This document shows, piece by piece, positions 23,174 to 35,457 of a stretch of 64,000 nt of DNA. Source of the DNA: Cryptomeria japonica (lineage: Eukaryota > Streptophyta > Pinopsida > Cupressales > Cupressaceae); contig NC_081409.1 of NCBI RefSeq assembly GCF_030272615.1, positions 914,543,340 to 914,607,339 on the forward strand, in the 5' to 3' direction. The notes under the pieces are model-generated. The model saw only the letters and a program-made list of their open reading frames with translations. It did not search any database and was not told the origin of the DNA. The stretch's first letter is position 1, and the number at the start of each line of letters is the position of its first letter. A program made the position numbers and the translations under genes.

Positions 23174-25445
23174 ATGACCGATAGAGAATTCTATTACTAC
23201 ATCAGAGAATCAGTAATTGACACTATGGAAAAGAGAACGACAAAACAAAATGAGTTCGCAAAAGCAAGAGTAGAAAGAAAATTTGACACCATGATGGACA
23301 TGATGACCTAGTTGCTGGCCAAACTTAATCAGAATTATGGTGGGACTCATAATCAGCCCACTAATGGAGCTAAAGCTAGCATTTCTAATAATCCTAGAGG
23401 AACACTTGGAGGGTCAGTTTCAAGACCTTTGCAACCCGCCTTCCTGCCCAAGGAACTGCCTCTGGCTGAAATTGAGATATCAACTATGAATGAAACAAGG
23501 AATAGTTACATGGAGTATGCTTCTCTCCCTGTAGAGATCTAGATTATCCTCAGCTTTGACCAGTTTATGAACCAAAAGAAGAAGAGAGGTGGAAGATATG
23601 ATAACCACCCATATGCTCCATGAGATTATCAGCAAGCCCTTAGAAAGGTTACTCTAGCCCACTTTGACGGGAGTGATAAGTGTTCTGCTAGATTGTGGGT
23701 TTAGAAGTTGGACAATTATTTGTCCTTGAGACCACTATCAAAAGTAGATGAAAAAATAGTAATCGAGGTTGTGCATGATGAATCTCTTAATGTTTCTTAT
23801 GGAGCTAATGATGGTGTTGAATGCACTCATGTGCTTCCAAAGGAAGAGCAAATGAAAATTGAAGATGTTAAACAAGAGGAAAAGGTTAACAGATTTTTGG
23901 ATGGAGATTCATGTCATTAATCTAAAAATATTGTAGCTAAGGATGAAGTTCCTAATGACCAAGAGGCTGTCCTATTTTGTGAGTTTAAAATATGCCCAAA
24001 TGATGACATTCAAGGGGCATATTTAGAGGACCAATCATAAATTTCATTTCAGAATAATGGTGTTGAGACTCATAGTTTTAAGAATGAGCTTGACCAAATT
24101 CTGAAAGTCTTTGAGCAATGTCCTAAATTGGAATTTTCAAATTTAGGACAACAAGATTGTTGGTCTAAGTTGGAAAAAGGAAATACTTTTTAGATTGTTG
24201 ATAACCCATTGTTTGAGATGGGTATAGTGAAAACATGTGACAATCCACTTTTTAAGTTGGAAGATGGAACATCACTTGGTTCTAGCCTTGCACTTGGTGA
24301 AAATAACAATGTGTGGAAACCAAGAGAAGAATCAAGATCTAAGTTGGATGATACTTGGAGCTATGGTGAGCACTTTTTGACTAAACCAAGTAATCAACCC
24401 CTTAGCACTTGGGATCCGAGTGTGATGGTACCTAGCGATGACAAGGAACCTGTGTGGGATGAATTTCCCTTTGACTCTAATGAGGCTCAAAAAACAGATT
24501 GTGTTGTAGAGTTAAAGGACCATATGGTTCTTGATGATGAAAAGTTTAAAGAATTTTTGAAATACAAATCTGATTTACCTATTCATGAAGTTGGTGGTAA
24601 AAAAAAACTTGAAGATCTAGTAGAATATACTCCTCTTTATGATATTGAGCAATTGCAGCTAGTGGGTGGTGAAGAAAAGGAGTCTTGGAGCAACTTTGCA
24701 GGCAGCAAAGACAAGAAACAAAATTCTGATTTTCAGTTACAACCAATGACCAATACACAACCTTTAAATGTTCACGAGTGGAAGGATAAATTCATGAGGT
24801 CCTTTGAGAATGAGGTGCGTGTTCTATTTGGGTTTGACCATACACATAGTTTGATAGAAGAACTCTATTGGAAGGCTCAAATTGAAGAGAGATGAAAGGG
24901 AGTTACAGATGAAGTTGGTCTCCCCAATCTGCAACTCATCAAAGACTCTTTGGAGACAATGAAATCAAAGTGCATACAATTGATCACAGATCGTGATTAT
25001 GTCGTCGAATCTGCAAAGAAGATCCTTAGTGCTTTCCAAGGAAAAGAGAGAAAAACTTGAAGAGCTTACTCTTGAGCTTGAGTCAACAAAGGACATGTTA
25101 GAAAATACTCAGTTGGTTGTAATGGAGGTAGAAGATCGGTTTGCTGATTTCAAACATTTAAGAGAGCAAGAGAATAGAGAAATGACCAAGGAGGTCAATT
25201 AGGTAATGGAGGAGCTTGATTGCATTCAGGAGGAGTATGATCTTGCTCTTTGTCCCCAAAGATCAGAAAAAGTGATTTTGGAGCAAAAGAATGTTTGGGT
25301 GGAACATGACTCTGATAGTAATCAGCAGGTTGATAGTCAGTTGTTTGATGCAGATGCTGATTGGACATTTGTTAATCCACTTTTCAAGTTTGATGTGGGA
25401 ATTCCTTTTGACTTTAGTGATGAGGGTGGATCACATTGCAGAGTC
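23174..25445 (+). pseudogene. Broken gag-like ORF with an unrecognised acidic protein
   Basis: One frame runs from MTDREFYYYIRESVIDTMEK at 23174 to about 25050 with roughly seven single stops; a frame change then leads on to 25445. The first 190 codons resemble a Gypsy gag start, with KVTLAHFDGSDKCSARLWV. The usual gag helical domain and zinc knuckle are not seen. Instead follows an acidic, Trp- and Asp-rich region; the longest intact piece, 228 codons, is at 24209-24895. It contains two DNPLF repeats and WDPSVMVPSDDKEPVWDEFP. A Glu/Lys/Leu-rich coiled-coil-like stretch follows (25050-25200), then another NPLFKFD copy. No known domain was recognised. Most stops could be single C-to-T changes of CAG, CAA, CGA or TGG. 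Confidence 0.7.
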
Positions 25446-26520
25446 TAGGATCTAGGTGCAATTTACAACCATGAGATATTGTTTCAAAATTGGAGCATTG
25501 ATCAAATGCATACTCTTGGGCATCTTCTTTGGAAAAGAATGGATCAGATTTTTCAGATGTGGGCTTTTTGATTGGTTGCAAATTAACCACTTCACTTTAT
25601 GGTTTTCTCTCATTCAGGAGAGTTGGTGCAATATCTTTGGTCATGCAAGTAATGGTTTTCAATTGGGGATTGCTTGGAGGTGTTTTCCAGCCTTAGATGT
25701 GAGCAAATGTGTTGTTTTGGATGAGGATTTCCTATGTTGCAGCAGTTGTTCATCTACTTGGATGTTGATTTTCCTAAAATCATATCTCAAGTCGATCATT
25801 TCAGATTTGGTGGGTTGTTGGTGTACTCTTTTTCAGACTTCACGGTCTCCTGGCAGGACGGGTTTACGGTCTCAAGTGAGAGGGATGGTGAGATGGGGCA
25901 ATCAGTATCTGTGTATGGGAAGTGTTCAAGCTCTAACTATAGGTTATCCTTATGCCCTTTCTTCTTCTTATGTTTGGGACAACAAACCTTTGCTTTCTAT
26001 GGTTCATCATTATGAGGTGCTTGGAGTGGGAACTATAAGAGATTTCAAAAGTCTCCATGGTTGTATCAGAATAATTCAATTGAGGCCTAGTAGATTCATG
26101 TGGAGTTATGAGAATGAGTTTGTTCAGCTCCTGCAAAGGACACCTTGGGGAGATATATTGTGGATTTTGATTGTGAGCTGTGTTGACTTTATTTCCTATT
26201 GCCCAGGCTTGTGATAGATAGTGGCACTGTTAATATTGATTACTTAGAGCCTTATGGGCATGAGATGCTGCATGATATTGATTTCAGTCCTCCAGGGATT
26301 TTCAGTTTGAGTATCATGGATGGTAATATTTTGGAGTTACAAGGGAGGTTAGTGCAGTTTTGGCATGATGTTTTCATTGATATGATCTGAGTGGCGCAAC
26401 ATTGGCATTGTGGGTTCTTCCTGAGACTAACATGGGACTCTGGGCTCATACTTGCTTGGGTGTGGATCAGTTTAAAATTTTCTAGAGTTGTGGTGGCATT
26501 GCTTGAGGACAAGCAATTTT
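25446..26520 (+). other. Internal non-coding part of the 8.26-kb element
   Basis: T/G-rich sequence between the last ORF and the polypurine tract. It has two overlapping open frames (25456-26214 and 25734-26015); neither has a recognisable domain, and the base bias alone removes stops, so neither is called. Near 26504 the phrase cttgaggacaagcaa is one I know from the 3' region of Gypsy elements. Confidence 0.5.
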
Positions 26521-26533
26521 GGGAAGGGCAGAT
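26521..26533 (+). promoter_or_regulatory. Polypurine tract
   Basis: GGGAAGGGCAGAT lies directly before the 3' LTR start TGTAATGTCC; this is where plus-strand DNA synthesis would be primed. Confidence 0.8.
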
Positions 26534-28926
26534 TGTAATGTCCCCTTCTCCGTAGTGATTAATTCAATTGGTCGTTAGCCTAGTTCGGAGTCCCGTAGGC
26601 TAGTCAGGAGCAAAAATTAGGGTTTCCTATTTTCTAGGAGGATTCTTTGGTGTTTTCAAGGGGTTAATGTGGGAGTTTGATAGTTTGGATTATGGATTCC
26701 TTTTAGGTTTTTAGAGAGCTTCAGGATGGTTCGACATGCATCTGCATCGGGTGACTTTTTCCAGACTTACTATTTTTAGCAATATGCTATTTTTAGTAAG
26801 TACTCTTTTTAGCAGTTCTATTTTTAGTAGGATGTCAACAGGCCTGTTTAGATGCCTATTTTCGACAGGTCAATTTGAGCAGTTGGTATTCCAACATTTT
26901 TTGGTGCTATTTTTGGCAAGGATTATGTAGCTCAGTTCAATGGCTATTTCTGGTAGTATTATTTTGGCAGGATCCTGTATTCACTCAGATGACTATTTTT
27001 ACCAGTTCAGTTCAGAGCCCCAACTCAGTTCAATTTTGGTGATTTCTAGCACTTCAATCTCCAACTCAATTTGGCAATAATCAGTATTTGAGGAGAAGGT
27101 ATTTTTAATATATTGATACCTTAGGCATGAGGTATTAATATTTGATTATTTTATGGATGGACAAATTAAGAAGGGAGAAAATATTAATTTTATCCTAAGT
27201 CTATTTGGGCGAAATTTGCATATGACTTCAAGGGGGTCATCATGGTATTAATAATTAAATTATAACTCAAGGCAATTGGGGCGATTTTCTAAGTACATTG
27301 CCTTCGTAATATTTTTTATTTGGAAGTCATAGTTGGGTGCCCACTTTACACTTTATTTTATGACACTTATATTTATTAAAAAGGGCGATTTTAGGTGAAT
27401 GTAAATTCAACAAACTTGTGCAAGGAAACGAAATGAAATGCAATGCCAAATGTGGATGAAATGGAATGGCATTTGGTTTGGGTGTATTTGGAGTGCATTT
27501 GAATTTGAATTTGATTGGCAAAAAGTTATAGATAAGTTTCTTGGGCTCTCATTTTGGTATCCAAGAATTTTTATAATGAAATGTTGTCGAATAGAGAGTG
27601 AAAGCTTTAGGGGACGCTTACCTCCTAGCCATAGCTTGATTTCTTGCTTGCAATACAACAACTAGTCAAGTCAGAGACTACTCTTCATTCAGAGGAGTGG
27701 ATTGAAGATAATGCTGTAGATTTATATATTAGATTTCTGATTTTTGGGAGTGTTGTAGTGTGTTCTTGTTGCTAGTCGTGGAGTGTGCTGAAGTCGATTT
27801 TGGGTTGCAGGTCTTAGTGTATCATTCTCCTCGTTCTAGGTATTTCATCTATGTTTCTTTATGGTTTAGGCGATTCATTTTTCAATTTTATAGAGCTTAA
27901 AATGGTGTTTTGAATTTTATTTTTGCAAAATCGTACCTTAGCTGGTCGTACCATGTGGCTGAGTGCTTTGGAATGCGTGCATAAATTATTGGGGTCAGTT
28001 TGCCATGTTTTGTTGTCCTAGAAATGATCGCCTACCTCCTAGTGATCATTTGCTTTCAGTTTCATGTTATTTGGTTAAGAATTGGGTGAGTTGTGAGTGT
28101 TTTAGTGGGATTTGGTGTTGTTGGTCTGTGTGTTTTCAGCGTGCGGGGAGTATATCAGAATTAGAGTTTTTGGTGTTTAGAGTTGGTTTTGGGGTGTGTG
28201 AGTTCATTGGTGTGAAGAGAAAGGACTTGGTTTCATTTGTAGTTGTTGGTCAAGTTATTGCACTTGGTTCATCACTCTTATATGCTATGATTCATATTGT
28301 AATGCTGGTAGTAGTACTAACAACAGTTTCTATTGTTCTTTCTTGTCCCACTGCATAAGTGGAGGAGGCTGGCCTTGCCACCTATCTTTGGAATAGTGAT
28401 TTCCCTTAAATTGTAATCCATATTGTGCATTGTAAAGCTGGTTAGTAGTACTAACAACTATCTAATTGGATTATTGCTCTTAGTCCCACTGCATAAGTGG
28501 AAGAGGCTGTCTTTGCCGCCTATTTTTAAATATTGTAATACTGTCCTCCCGTTGCATAAGCGGTAGAGTTGATTGCAATTTCATTTCTAGTCCTCCCGCT
28601 AAACAAGCGGATGAGTGATTGCATTATTCAGTTCTTTAGCTTGTCCTTTGCTAGTTTACCGCCAAGTGATTGCATTGTTTTCATTATCTTGTAGAATAAG
28701 TGGAAGGGATTGGCCTGCTGCCCGAAGATTGTAATCATTTTCAGTTATTGGCTTCTAACGATCCCCTCGACACTGTATTCTCTCACCCTCCCAGATTGGG
28801 CTCTCAATGATCAGAAAGTGGAGGGTTACTTTCAGTAGCATTTGGTTTTCATTTCCTAACCATAACAAGTGTTGTATTGAATGTAATTGTGGAAAAAAAT
28901 TTGGAAAAATTAAGGGGGATATTACA
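26534..28926 (+). repeat. 3' LTR of the 8.26-kb element
   Basis: It starts TGTAATGTCCCCTTCTCC and ends ATATTACA, and is followed by the target duplication GTGTT. It is 52 bp shorter than the 5' copy. Confidence 0.92.
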
Positions 28927-28931
28927 GTGTT

Positions 28932-29270
28932 CCTTTCAACAATTTGTGCACTTTTGTATCTTGCCCTAAGGTTGTGCACCTTAGTCTTCCAAGCCTTTCA
29001 AGGGCAGCGAACTTCTTGGCCTTGCGCCTAAATTTTGTAATCAGTTATTCATATTTTGTATGATTCTCACCATGGTTTTTCCTTGTTTAGGATTTTTCAC
29101 GTAAATCTGGTGTTCATGTGTGTGTGTTGTGCTTTGTGCTTTTATGTTTCATAATTGTAGTAATTAGTTAATTTAGTTTTGAAGTTTAATTGATCAGAAG
29201 TAAAGTGTTTTAAGGTTTAGACTGATTCACCCCCTCCTCTTAGTCCTATGTTGTGTTCAACAATTTTCAA
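28932..29270 (+). mobile_element. 3' end of the Copia-type LTR hosting the 8.26-kb element
   Basis: It has the family phrases ggtttttccttgtttaggat (29072) with cacgtaaatctgg and gattcaccccctcctcttag (29223), then ends near gttcaaca. It is the right-hand continuation of the sequence interrupted at 20667. Confidence 0.6.
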
Positions 29271-29387
29271 TACACATGTGTTGTAATGGGTGTCTAAGTG
29301 ATGTCTTCCATTAAAGAGAGGATTAAACTAGCTTTTAGTCAACATTGAAGGCATTATTAATGTGGAAGGATCTATGTGATGGTATGA

Positions 29388-30788
29388 TGAAAGAATAAGG
29401 ATCCGGTCAACTACTGAGAGGGGGGGTGAATAAGTAGATAGAAAAACTGACAATAACTTTCACCAATCTCAGAATCAACCTCTCAAAGTAAACTATAAAT
29501 TGACAAGTTAAACCACTGAACTATAAATGCAATATCACTCTCAAGTTTAACCGGTTGACTGTTACAACATATTAACAGTAAAACAACTTGAATCTCACAA
29601 ACATCCAAATACTTTACTGACATAAGTAAAACCTCATTTCAGATTGCTGCCGGTTAATCACAACTTATCAAAGTGGATAAAATAGTTAAGCAAGTCAACC
29701 ATAATAAACATAACCACAAAAACATTCACCACTTGACACAATATTTTTGATGTGGAAACCCAAATGGAAAAAACCACGGTGAGATGAGACTCACAAGTTA
29801 ACTATTTGAACTCTTCTGAAGTTCGCCCTGTTAGGAGCCAAGCCTGTTAAAGCTTTTACAAAAAGTACTGTTAAGAACAGATCCTGTTAGGGACCACCCG
29901 GTTAAGGGATTGACTATAGTGCCCTATTAGAACCAATACCCTATGAGGAGTAACCTCAGTAGAGGATTTGAAATCCAAGCTAATGGACCACCTAGTTAGA
30001 GGATTTGAATAACACTAAGCTTGTTAGAGCTTACCCAGTTAGGGGATTTTACTATTGTAATTGTTAGAAAACAACATGAGTTTTCTGATCTGTTTGAATA
30101 GCACTACACTTGCTTGTTCAAATCCTTTTCATGCTCCTATATACCTTTACACAAACTGCAGATACATCATCTGGTTTGGCAACCACACACTCAACTAAAA
30201 ATTTGCCAACTCTGAAACAAAACAACTCATCGACCTTCTAAAAAAATCATTAGGTCGATAATACAACAAAAACCTAATTCTCTCATAGAGATTACAAACA
30301 AGTCGGTTCAAGTATGACCATTGGATTATATTAAAAATCTCTGCACATCATTCAAGATAGCCTCGACCGCTCCTTGATCACCGCTTCATCGAACTCAGTA
30401 ACTCATCATGCATTTTGCATTACATGCAATATACTTGCTCATTCCCAAGATAAAAACCGTTATCTCAAGGCACCAAAAACACTTTGAAACTCTTCTCATA
30501 CAACATGCATACGTGTCATAATCATTACCGCTCATCATCAAATCATAAACCAATATAACAACTTCATCGGTTAGGGTTTATCAAATCAACAGGTAGGGTT
30601 TACCGGTTCACCTCTCCAATACTCAGCAATATTGGTTCACTCCACAAACTCACCTACCAGTTACAGTTCCCTTCATTAGCTCTTCCTACCAGTTACAAAA
30701 TAATATTATAACAACATCATTATCGGTTAATTGACATTAATGACAACATAACATTGCATTAATGCAATCTTCATGCAAATGCCAACAC
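29388..30788 (-). mobile_element. Reverse-oriented Copia-type solo LTR
   Basis: Read on the minus strand it begins near TGTTGGCATTTG (30787) and ends near the CACCCCCCCTCTCAGTAG block (29411-29430 on the plus strand), with the tttttccatttgggtttcca block at about 29755. TATGATG stands at both sides (29383-29389 and 30789-30795), so a target duplication of at least 5 bp is likely. The exact termini are uncertain by one to three bases. Between 29825 and 30050 the phrase ctgttag-a recurs about eight times. Confidence 0.7.
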
Positions 30789-30819
30789 TATGATGGGTGA
30801 AAAATTAGGGTTTTCACTA

Positions 30820-31952
30820 TAGAAGGATAAAACCGCTAATTTTACCATTACATTAAAAAGAGGGGTGAAACCCAATAGATCTAGTCACAAACCAAAAAGA
30901 TGAGGACTGGATGCTGATTGGATGTCAAGGGAGCTGATTTGTTTACCCTCTTTTGAGAGTTGCATTGCTGAAATTAAGATAAAGTGTTGAAAATGAAGGT
31001 AAAAATGTGGAAACAGTGAGGTATAGACGCAGGATTGAGAAACACACCTGGATCTGAGGATTATAAGCAGATTTAGATTTGATCCCCAAAAAAGCTCCAA
31101 AAATGTTGGGCCAAAATTCCCGTCGCTCTGGTCCTCTTGCACGCCAAAGGGGGTTGATTCATCTCCGTAAATAATGCCTATTCTGAAGATCGTACTCCGT
31201 ACCTATTTCCTACACATAGAAAGAAAGAGAAATAGGTTGGGAATAGAGGTTGCCTAAGTCAAACCCCAACTTTGGAGTTAACCATGAAATAGAGATGAAA
31301 GATAATTGAATTATTGTAATTGAAGATTCTTCTTTTGAGGGAGATGTTGAATAATGACCGAAAACCAAATGATATACCTCTATGTGAAGTTTTGTTTGTC
31401 TCCACACATGATTAGGGTTTCATGAGGTCTTTGACAAAATAGGATGTGAATCTCCACTTCAATGCTTGAATCTTGACTTTGTTTCTACTCCTAAGCTTGA
31501 AGGAAGATGAATCACTTGCTCAATTGCTTGAATGCTTAAATGCTTGAATGCTTGATCCCATGTGTGTGTTCTTGTTGATGTGTTCATCAAAATGAGAGGG
31601 GAAAGCCTCCTTTTATACTTTCCTGTCAGAAAACTTGCTAATTTCCCGACATGAGCGGACACAAAGCTAGAATTCTCGCTAAATTTTGAAATAGGGAAAA
31701 GGGTTTGAAATAGGTCCCAATTTAGGGAGGCGTGGCGCCTTGGTCCTAATTAGGACCAGGGTGTGGCACTTTGGTCCTACCCCAATTTAGGGCTAGGATA
31801 AGATTCCAAATTGATGTAAAAGTAAAAAATATAGTCATACTTAAGTGATATGAGAAGAATCAAGTCTTGATCAGGCCTAGGGGTGCAAACGCTAAGGTAT
31901 GGACCCAAATGGGATCAAAATTGTACAGGGGTGCAATTTTAGGACGATACAA
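30820..31952 (-). mobile_element. Reverse LTR, family 'TGTAtCGTCC' (Gypsy-like)
   Basis: Its minus-strand start reads TGTATCGTCCTAAAATTG (about 31951). It shares with 33600-34821 the phrases aagaggggtgaaaccca (30855), taccctcttttgagag, gtcaaaccccaactttgg (31257) and the ggtcctaattaggaccaggg block (31740). A shorter relative in the other orientation lies at 49555-50450. No reading frame is credible; no target duplication was found. Confidence 0.55.
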
Positions 31953-32985
31953 GATCTAAAAGTAGGTTAATAGTGTGTCCATGAGTGGTTTCATTTATGT
32001 AAGGTGATAATATTTTGATGACCATCGAATGTGTGTTCATTGTTATCAAAGGCTGATAGATTTTGACTCTATAATGGAAAAGGCACCAGTCTAGTGTGTT
32101 CCTCTTGTGCAAACCCTATAAGGAATCACAAATTTTAAATCTAAAATAATCTTTTACTTTCTTGTTTTCTATTCTATTCTTTTCTTTCCTATTTCACACT
32201 TGAGCTAAATGAGCTATCAAAGGATTTGAAATAATTCATGCCAAATAATGTTAATCCTCATAGATTGTGTGAAATTTTATCTATTTTAGCATCATTGGTG
32301 TCTTGAAATATCAAAAAATGATGCTTAATAAGGGGTAGCCACCTAAGTATTATAGAGGCTAAAGTGTAGGGGAAATGGATGTAGATTCATTCTCTTGTTC
32401 ATTGGCCAAGTTCTACATTAAACGCGAGCATAAGATATGACATATCTTTAGGGTTTAGTGATCCATTGATTTGGTAACCAACAAGATCTAAGAGAAATTT
32501 TATAAAAGAACTTCAAGGTGATCTATAACAGATTTATTGCAGACCTTTGAGGTGATTTATAATAGACCTTCAAAGTGACTTATAGCATATTTGTAGCAAA
32601 CCTTCAAGGTGATTTATGACATATTTGTGAAGGGGAGTGCATGCAAATTTGAGAAGGAAGGTGTATGAAAGAAGTTGTATAATCCAAGAGCATATTTATC
32701 AAAAAAATAATATGTACAATTATATTTCATAAAGACTTCATCATCCATTAAAGAATAAGTATTTTGAGGAGAATAATTACTCATTTGGAATTTAGTGCCT
32801 CCCAAAAGGAAGCGATTGACGTCTCTTGAAGAATAAGTATTTTGTATTGGTGCCTACAAATTGTACAAGTGGGAGTTGGTGTCTCCAATGGGTGTGCCCA
32901 TAAATCATTTAAATTGAGATTGGTGTCTCATGTGAGTTGGTGCATGCAAAGCTTGTAAAAAGAATTTTATATAAGCAATATTTTG
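31953..32985. other. Non-coding, with a degenerate repeat
   Basis: No gene. At 32511-32630 a phrase like ccttcaaggtgatttat recurs four times, with spacing of 23 or 34 bp. Around 32800-32940 the words ttggtgcct/ttggtgtct recur. Confidence 0.45.
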
Positions 32986-32989
32986 TTGT

Positions 32990-33570
32990 GGTTTTTTCTC
33001 AAAAGGATTTCCAAGCAAGGAGAGGTATCTTGTCTTTATTGTGAACGTTTTCAGACCATAGGAATGACCTAAGAGTATATTTTAAATCATGTAGATCACC
33101 CTTAGGAATATTTAAGATAAATATCAAATAAATAGGGATTGCATATAACACTGATTTAATCATGGTGATCTTTGCATCCAAAGTTATCCATTTATACTTC
33201 TAGGATAGAATCCTACTTGAAATTGAGGAGGTTATTTTACTCCAAAAATTATGCTTTTCAAAACTTGAGAAAAAGGGGACACCAAGACACTTGCAGGGGA
33301 AGGTATCCAATTCAAAGTTCCATAATATAAGGAGTCTTTGTTGGACTAGAAGTGCAACATTAAAAAAGAAGACTTTGGATTTGGCATCATTGATCATTTG
33401 ACCAGAGGAAGTAGAATAATCTGATATGACTTTCTTGATTGCACAAGATTGATCAAACTTGGGGCAGCTAATTATCTCCAAACCTTGAATGTTTACCAAG
33501 CCATCATGAATACCCTTGCATTCTTCACTATTATACAATTTGCAATTCCCTTTGTTATTTGTAGATGCAA
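32990..33570 (-). mobile_element. LINE reverse-transcriptase fragment
   Basis: Two minus-strand pieces follow the late reverse-transcriptase order of L1-type LINEs. At 33200-33560 is DYSTSSGQMINDAKSKVFFF, then CKCLGVPFFSSFEKHNFW. At 32999-33181 is DAKITMIKSVLYAIPIYLIF with FLWSENVHNKDKIPLLAW. The FADD motif just before these is missing. The upstream side is cut by the LTR at 33600-34821. Stops separate the pieces. Confidence 0.8.
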
Positions 33571-33599
33571 TTCCAAAAAAATCATTAACTCCTAATGTA

Positions 33600-34821
33600 G
33601 GAATTTGTAAAGCAGAAAAATCGAACCCTAGTCGTTCTCCCCTCCCCAACTCCGAGGAGAGAGAAGGGAGGTCACTAGGGTTGATGGTTTTCACTTAGGA
33701 GGGACTTTACATTCAAAAGAGGGGTTGAAACCCACAAGATCCAATCCCACACAATGCAGGATTGGATTCTAAATGAGTTTCAAGGGTTAAGACATCAAGG
33801 ATACCCTCTTTTGTAAAGAAATGTAGATAGAATGATTGAACTAGGAATGCATGTAAAGTAAGAAAGATTCACTTATAAACAGAGATAGGGATACGGGATG
33901 AAGCTGCGGACTTGGAATTAGCAGTAAAATGTTGAGACGGTGTTGTTTTGCAAATTTGAGCGAAAGTTGACGGGACGATGGTGCCCGGCGTGCACACGGT
34001 CCTTCGAAAAATCCGCGAAACGAAGGGGGATCTGTTCGTCTCTGACAAGGATTCCAGATCTTCAATTACAGCCGCGTACCTGCAACCTACACATAGAAAA
34101 GAGAGGACGATTGGGGGGTTAGGGATTAGGGGTTTGCCTTTAGGTCAAACCCCGGTTTTGGAATTAACCAAGAAATGAGAATGCTGTAAGTGTAAATGTT
34201 TGTAATGTAAACGAGTATTGATACCTTGTTGTAAGAATGTTTGTATTCTTACATGCGAAGGTGTAATGTATGTAGTAGGTTGTATGTTGTATGTGATCTC
34301 CTCTTCAATGGTTGAATCCTTGTCTTGAATGCAACACTTAGCCTTGAATGGAGACTTAGAATACTCAATTGCTTGAAGGAATGCTTGAATGCTTGAATGT
34401 TTGAATGTTTGAATATCGCTTCCGCGTCTTGCTCACATATGTCCTCCTTTTTCCTTCCTTTTTTCCTCCTTTTCTAGGAGAGGAAAAGTAGTTTATATAC
34501 TTGTCAATTAGGGCTGATAGACTGATTTTCCCGACCTTAGGCCGACCTAGAAACAATATTTTCCAATTTGCAAACTTAAAGACCCGATGCCCAAAAGGAG
34601 ACCGGGCCCAAAATAGGGCCAGGGACCAGGGCGCTGGGCGCCATGGTCCCACCTCCTGGGACAGCAGGGTGCAAGGAGGGATCAGGCCAGGGTGCAGAAA
34701 AATGCAGTTTTTGATGTCACAAGCAGGTTTCGGGGTCTCCATTCAGGTTTAACATTGCATCGCCATCGTGAAGACCCAAATGCAGTCGAAATTGCAAGTG
34801 TCGCAATTTTAGGACGCTACA
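33600..34821 (-). mobile_element. Reverse LTR, family 'TGTAGCGTCC' (Gypsy-like)
   Basis: Its minus-strand start is TGTAGCGTCCTAAAATTG at 34821. Compared with the relative at 30820-31952 it shares aagaggggttgaaaccca (33717), taccctcttttgtaaag (33801), gtcaaaccccggttttgg (34144) and the accagggcgctgggcgccatgg block (34622-34645). It is more GC-rich than its surroundings. The far end is not fixed. It sits upstream of the LINE fragment 32990-33570 and probably inserted into it. Confidence 0.6.
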
Positions 34822-35450
34822 GAATTATATTGCTTAAAAAGTTCATATCAAGTCTTATCGCCTCTAATGATTCTAAAACTCTAGTACCAATATACAATGA
34901 TCTAAAATTGATAACATTTTTCCCTATCAAATAGAGAAAGTAAGAGAATTATACATAAAATAGTTCCACTTTATTTACAACATTTGTAGCTTCTTTTGTA
35001 AGTCATTTTGACTAATTAGGGTCATTGAATTCTAACTTTTATGGTGGTAAACACACCCAAAGGACATTGCTTGTGTAACATCTAACCTTGCATTTGATTC
35101 TTGTGGCACTTTTCCCTACATTGCCTTAATGTTACTCTTGGTGAATCTTTTGGTGAAGTTTGTTACTCTTGTCCTAATATACTTTCAACAACATCAAACC
35201 TTGAATGAACCTTATAGATAATTCCTTATATTGGAAACTTAATATTATGAATTGTGTTGTCCTCGTTTTTGTTTTGAGTGAAAACAGAACAACCTCTATG
35301 GATTTTTCATAATCCGTCCTCTTTTCTTTCAAAGTCAAGAAAATGAGATAGTTTGGTCATCTCATTCATCCTCTAATATGTTTTATTCGATGTAGAAATT
35401 CCCTCATTGAGTTAAAATTTTAAAATCCGAACTTAAAAAGTGAACTTTCC
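34822..35450. other. No recognisable gene
   Basis: AT-rich. A short minus-strand open stretch at about 34830-34935 was not recognised. The region may be the first part of the LTR of the unit that follows, but no LTR start was found. Confidence 0.35.
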
Positions 35451-35457
35451 TATTTTG

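Larger units (their letters stand above)
20672..28926 (+). mobile_element. Complete non-autonomous LTR retrotransposon, 8.26 kb
   Basis: Two long direct repeats (20672-23116 and 26534-28926) bound an internal region of 3.4 kb. The ends read TGTAATGTCC...ATATTACA, with the first bases mutated in the 5' copy. The exact 5-bp duplication GTGTT flanks it (20667-20671 and 28927-28931). A primer-binding site follows the 5' LTR, and a polypurine tract precedes the 3' LTR. The internal region encodes a gag-like start and an unrecognised acidic protein. No protease, reverse transcriptase, RNase H or integrase is found on either strand. It must have been mobilised by enzymes from another element, probably Gypsy. 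Confidence 0.92.

Noticed and set aside
25456-26214. 252-codon open frame in the 8.26-kb element
   Set aside because: Cys/Trp/Phe-rich product with no domain, overlapping another open frame; T/G-rich sequence avoids stops by composition.
22195-28358. Pair of similar 117- and 131-codon frames (22195-22548, 27963-28358) as a duplicated gene
   Set aside because: They are the same stretch of the two LTRs of one element, so the similarity comes from the LTR duplication, and no domain is present.
33841-34742. Several 60-125-codon frames
   Set aside because: They lie inside a GC-richer LTR, on both strands, with no domain and no continuity in the related LTR copy.
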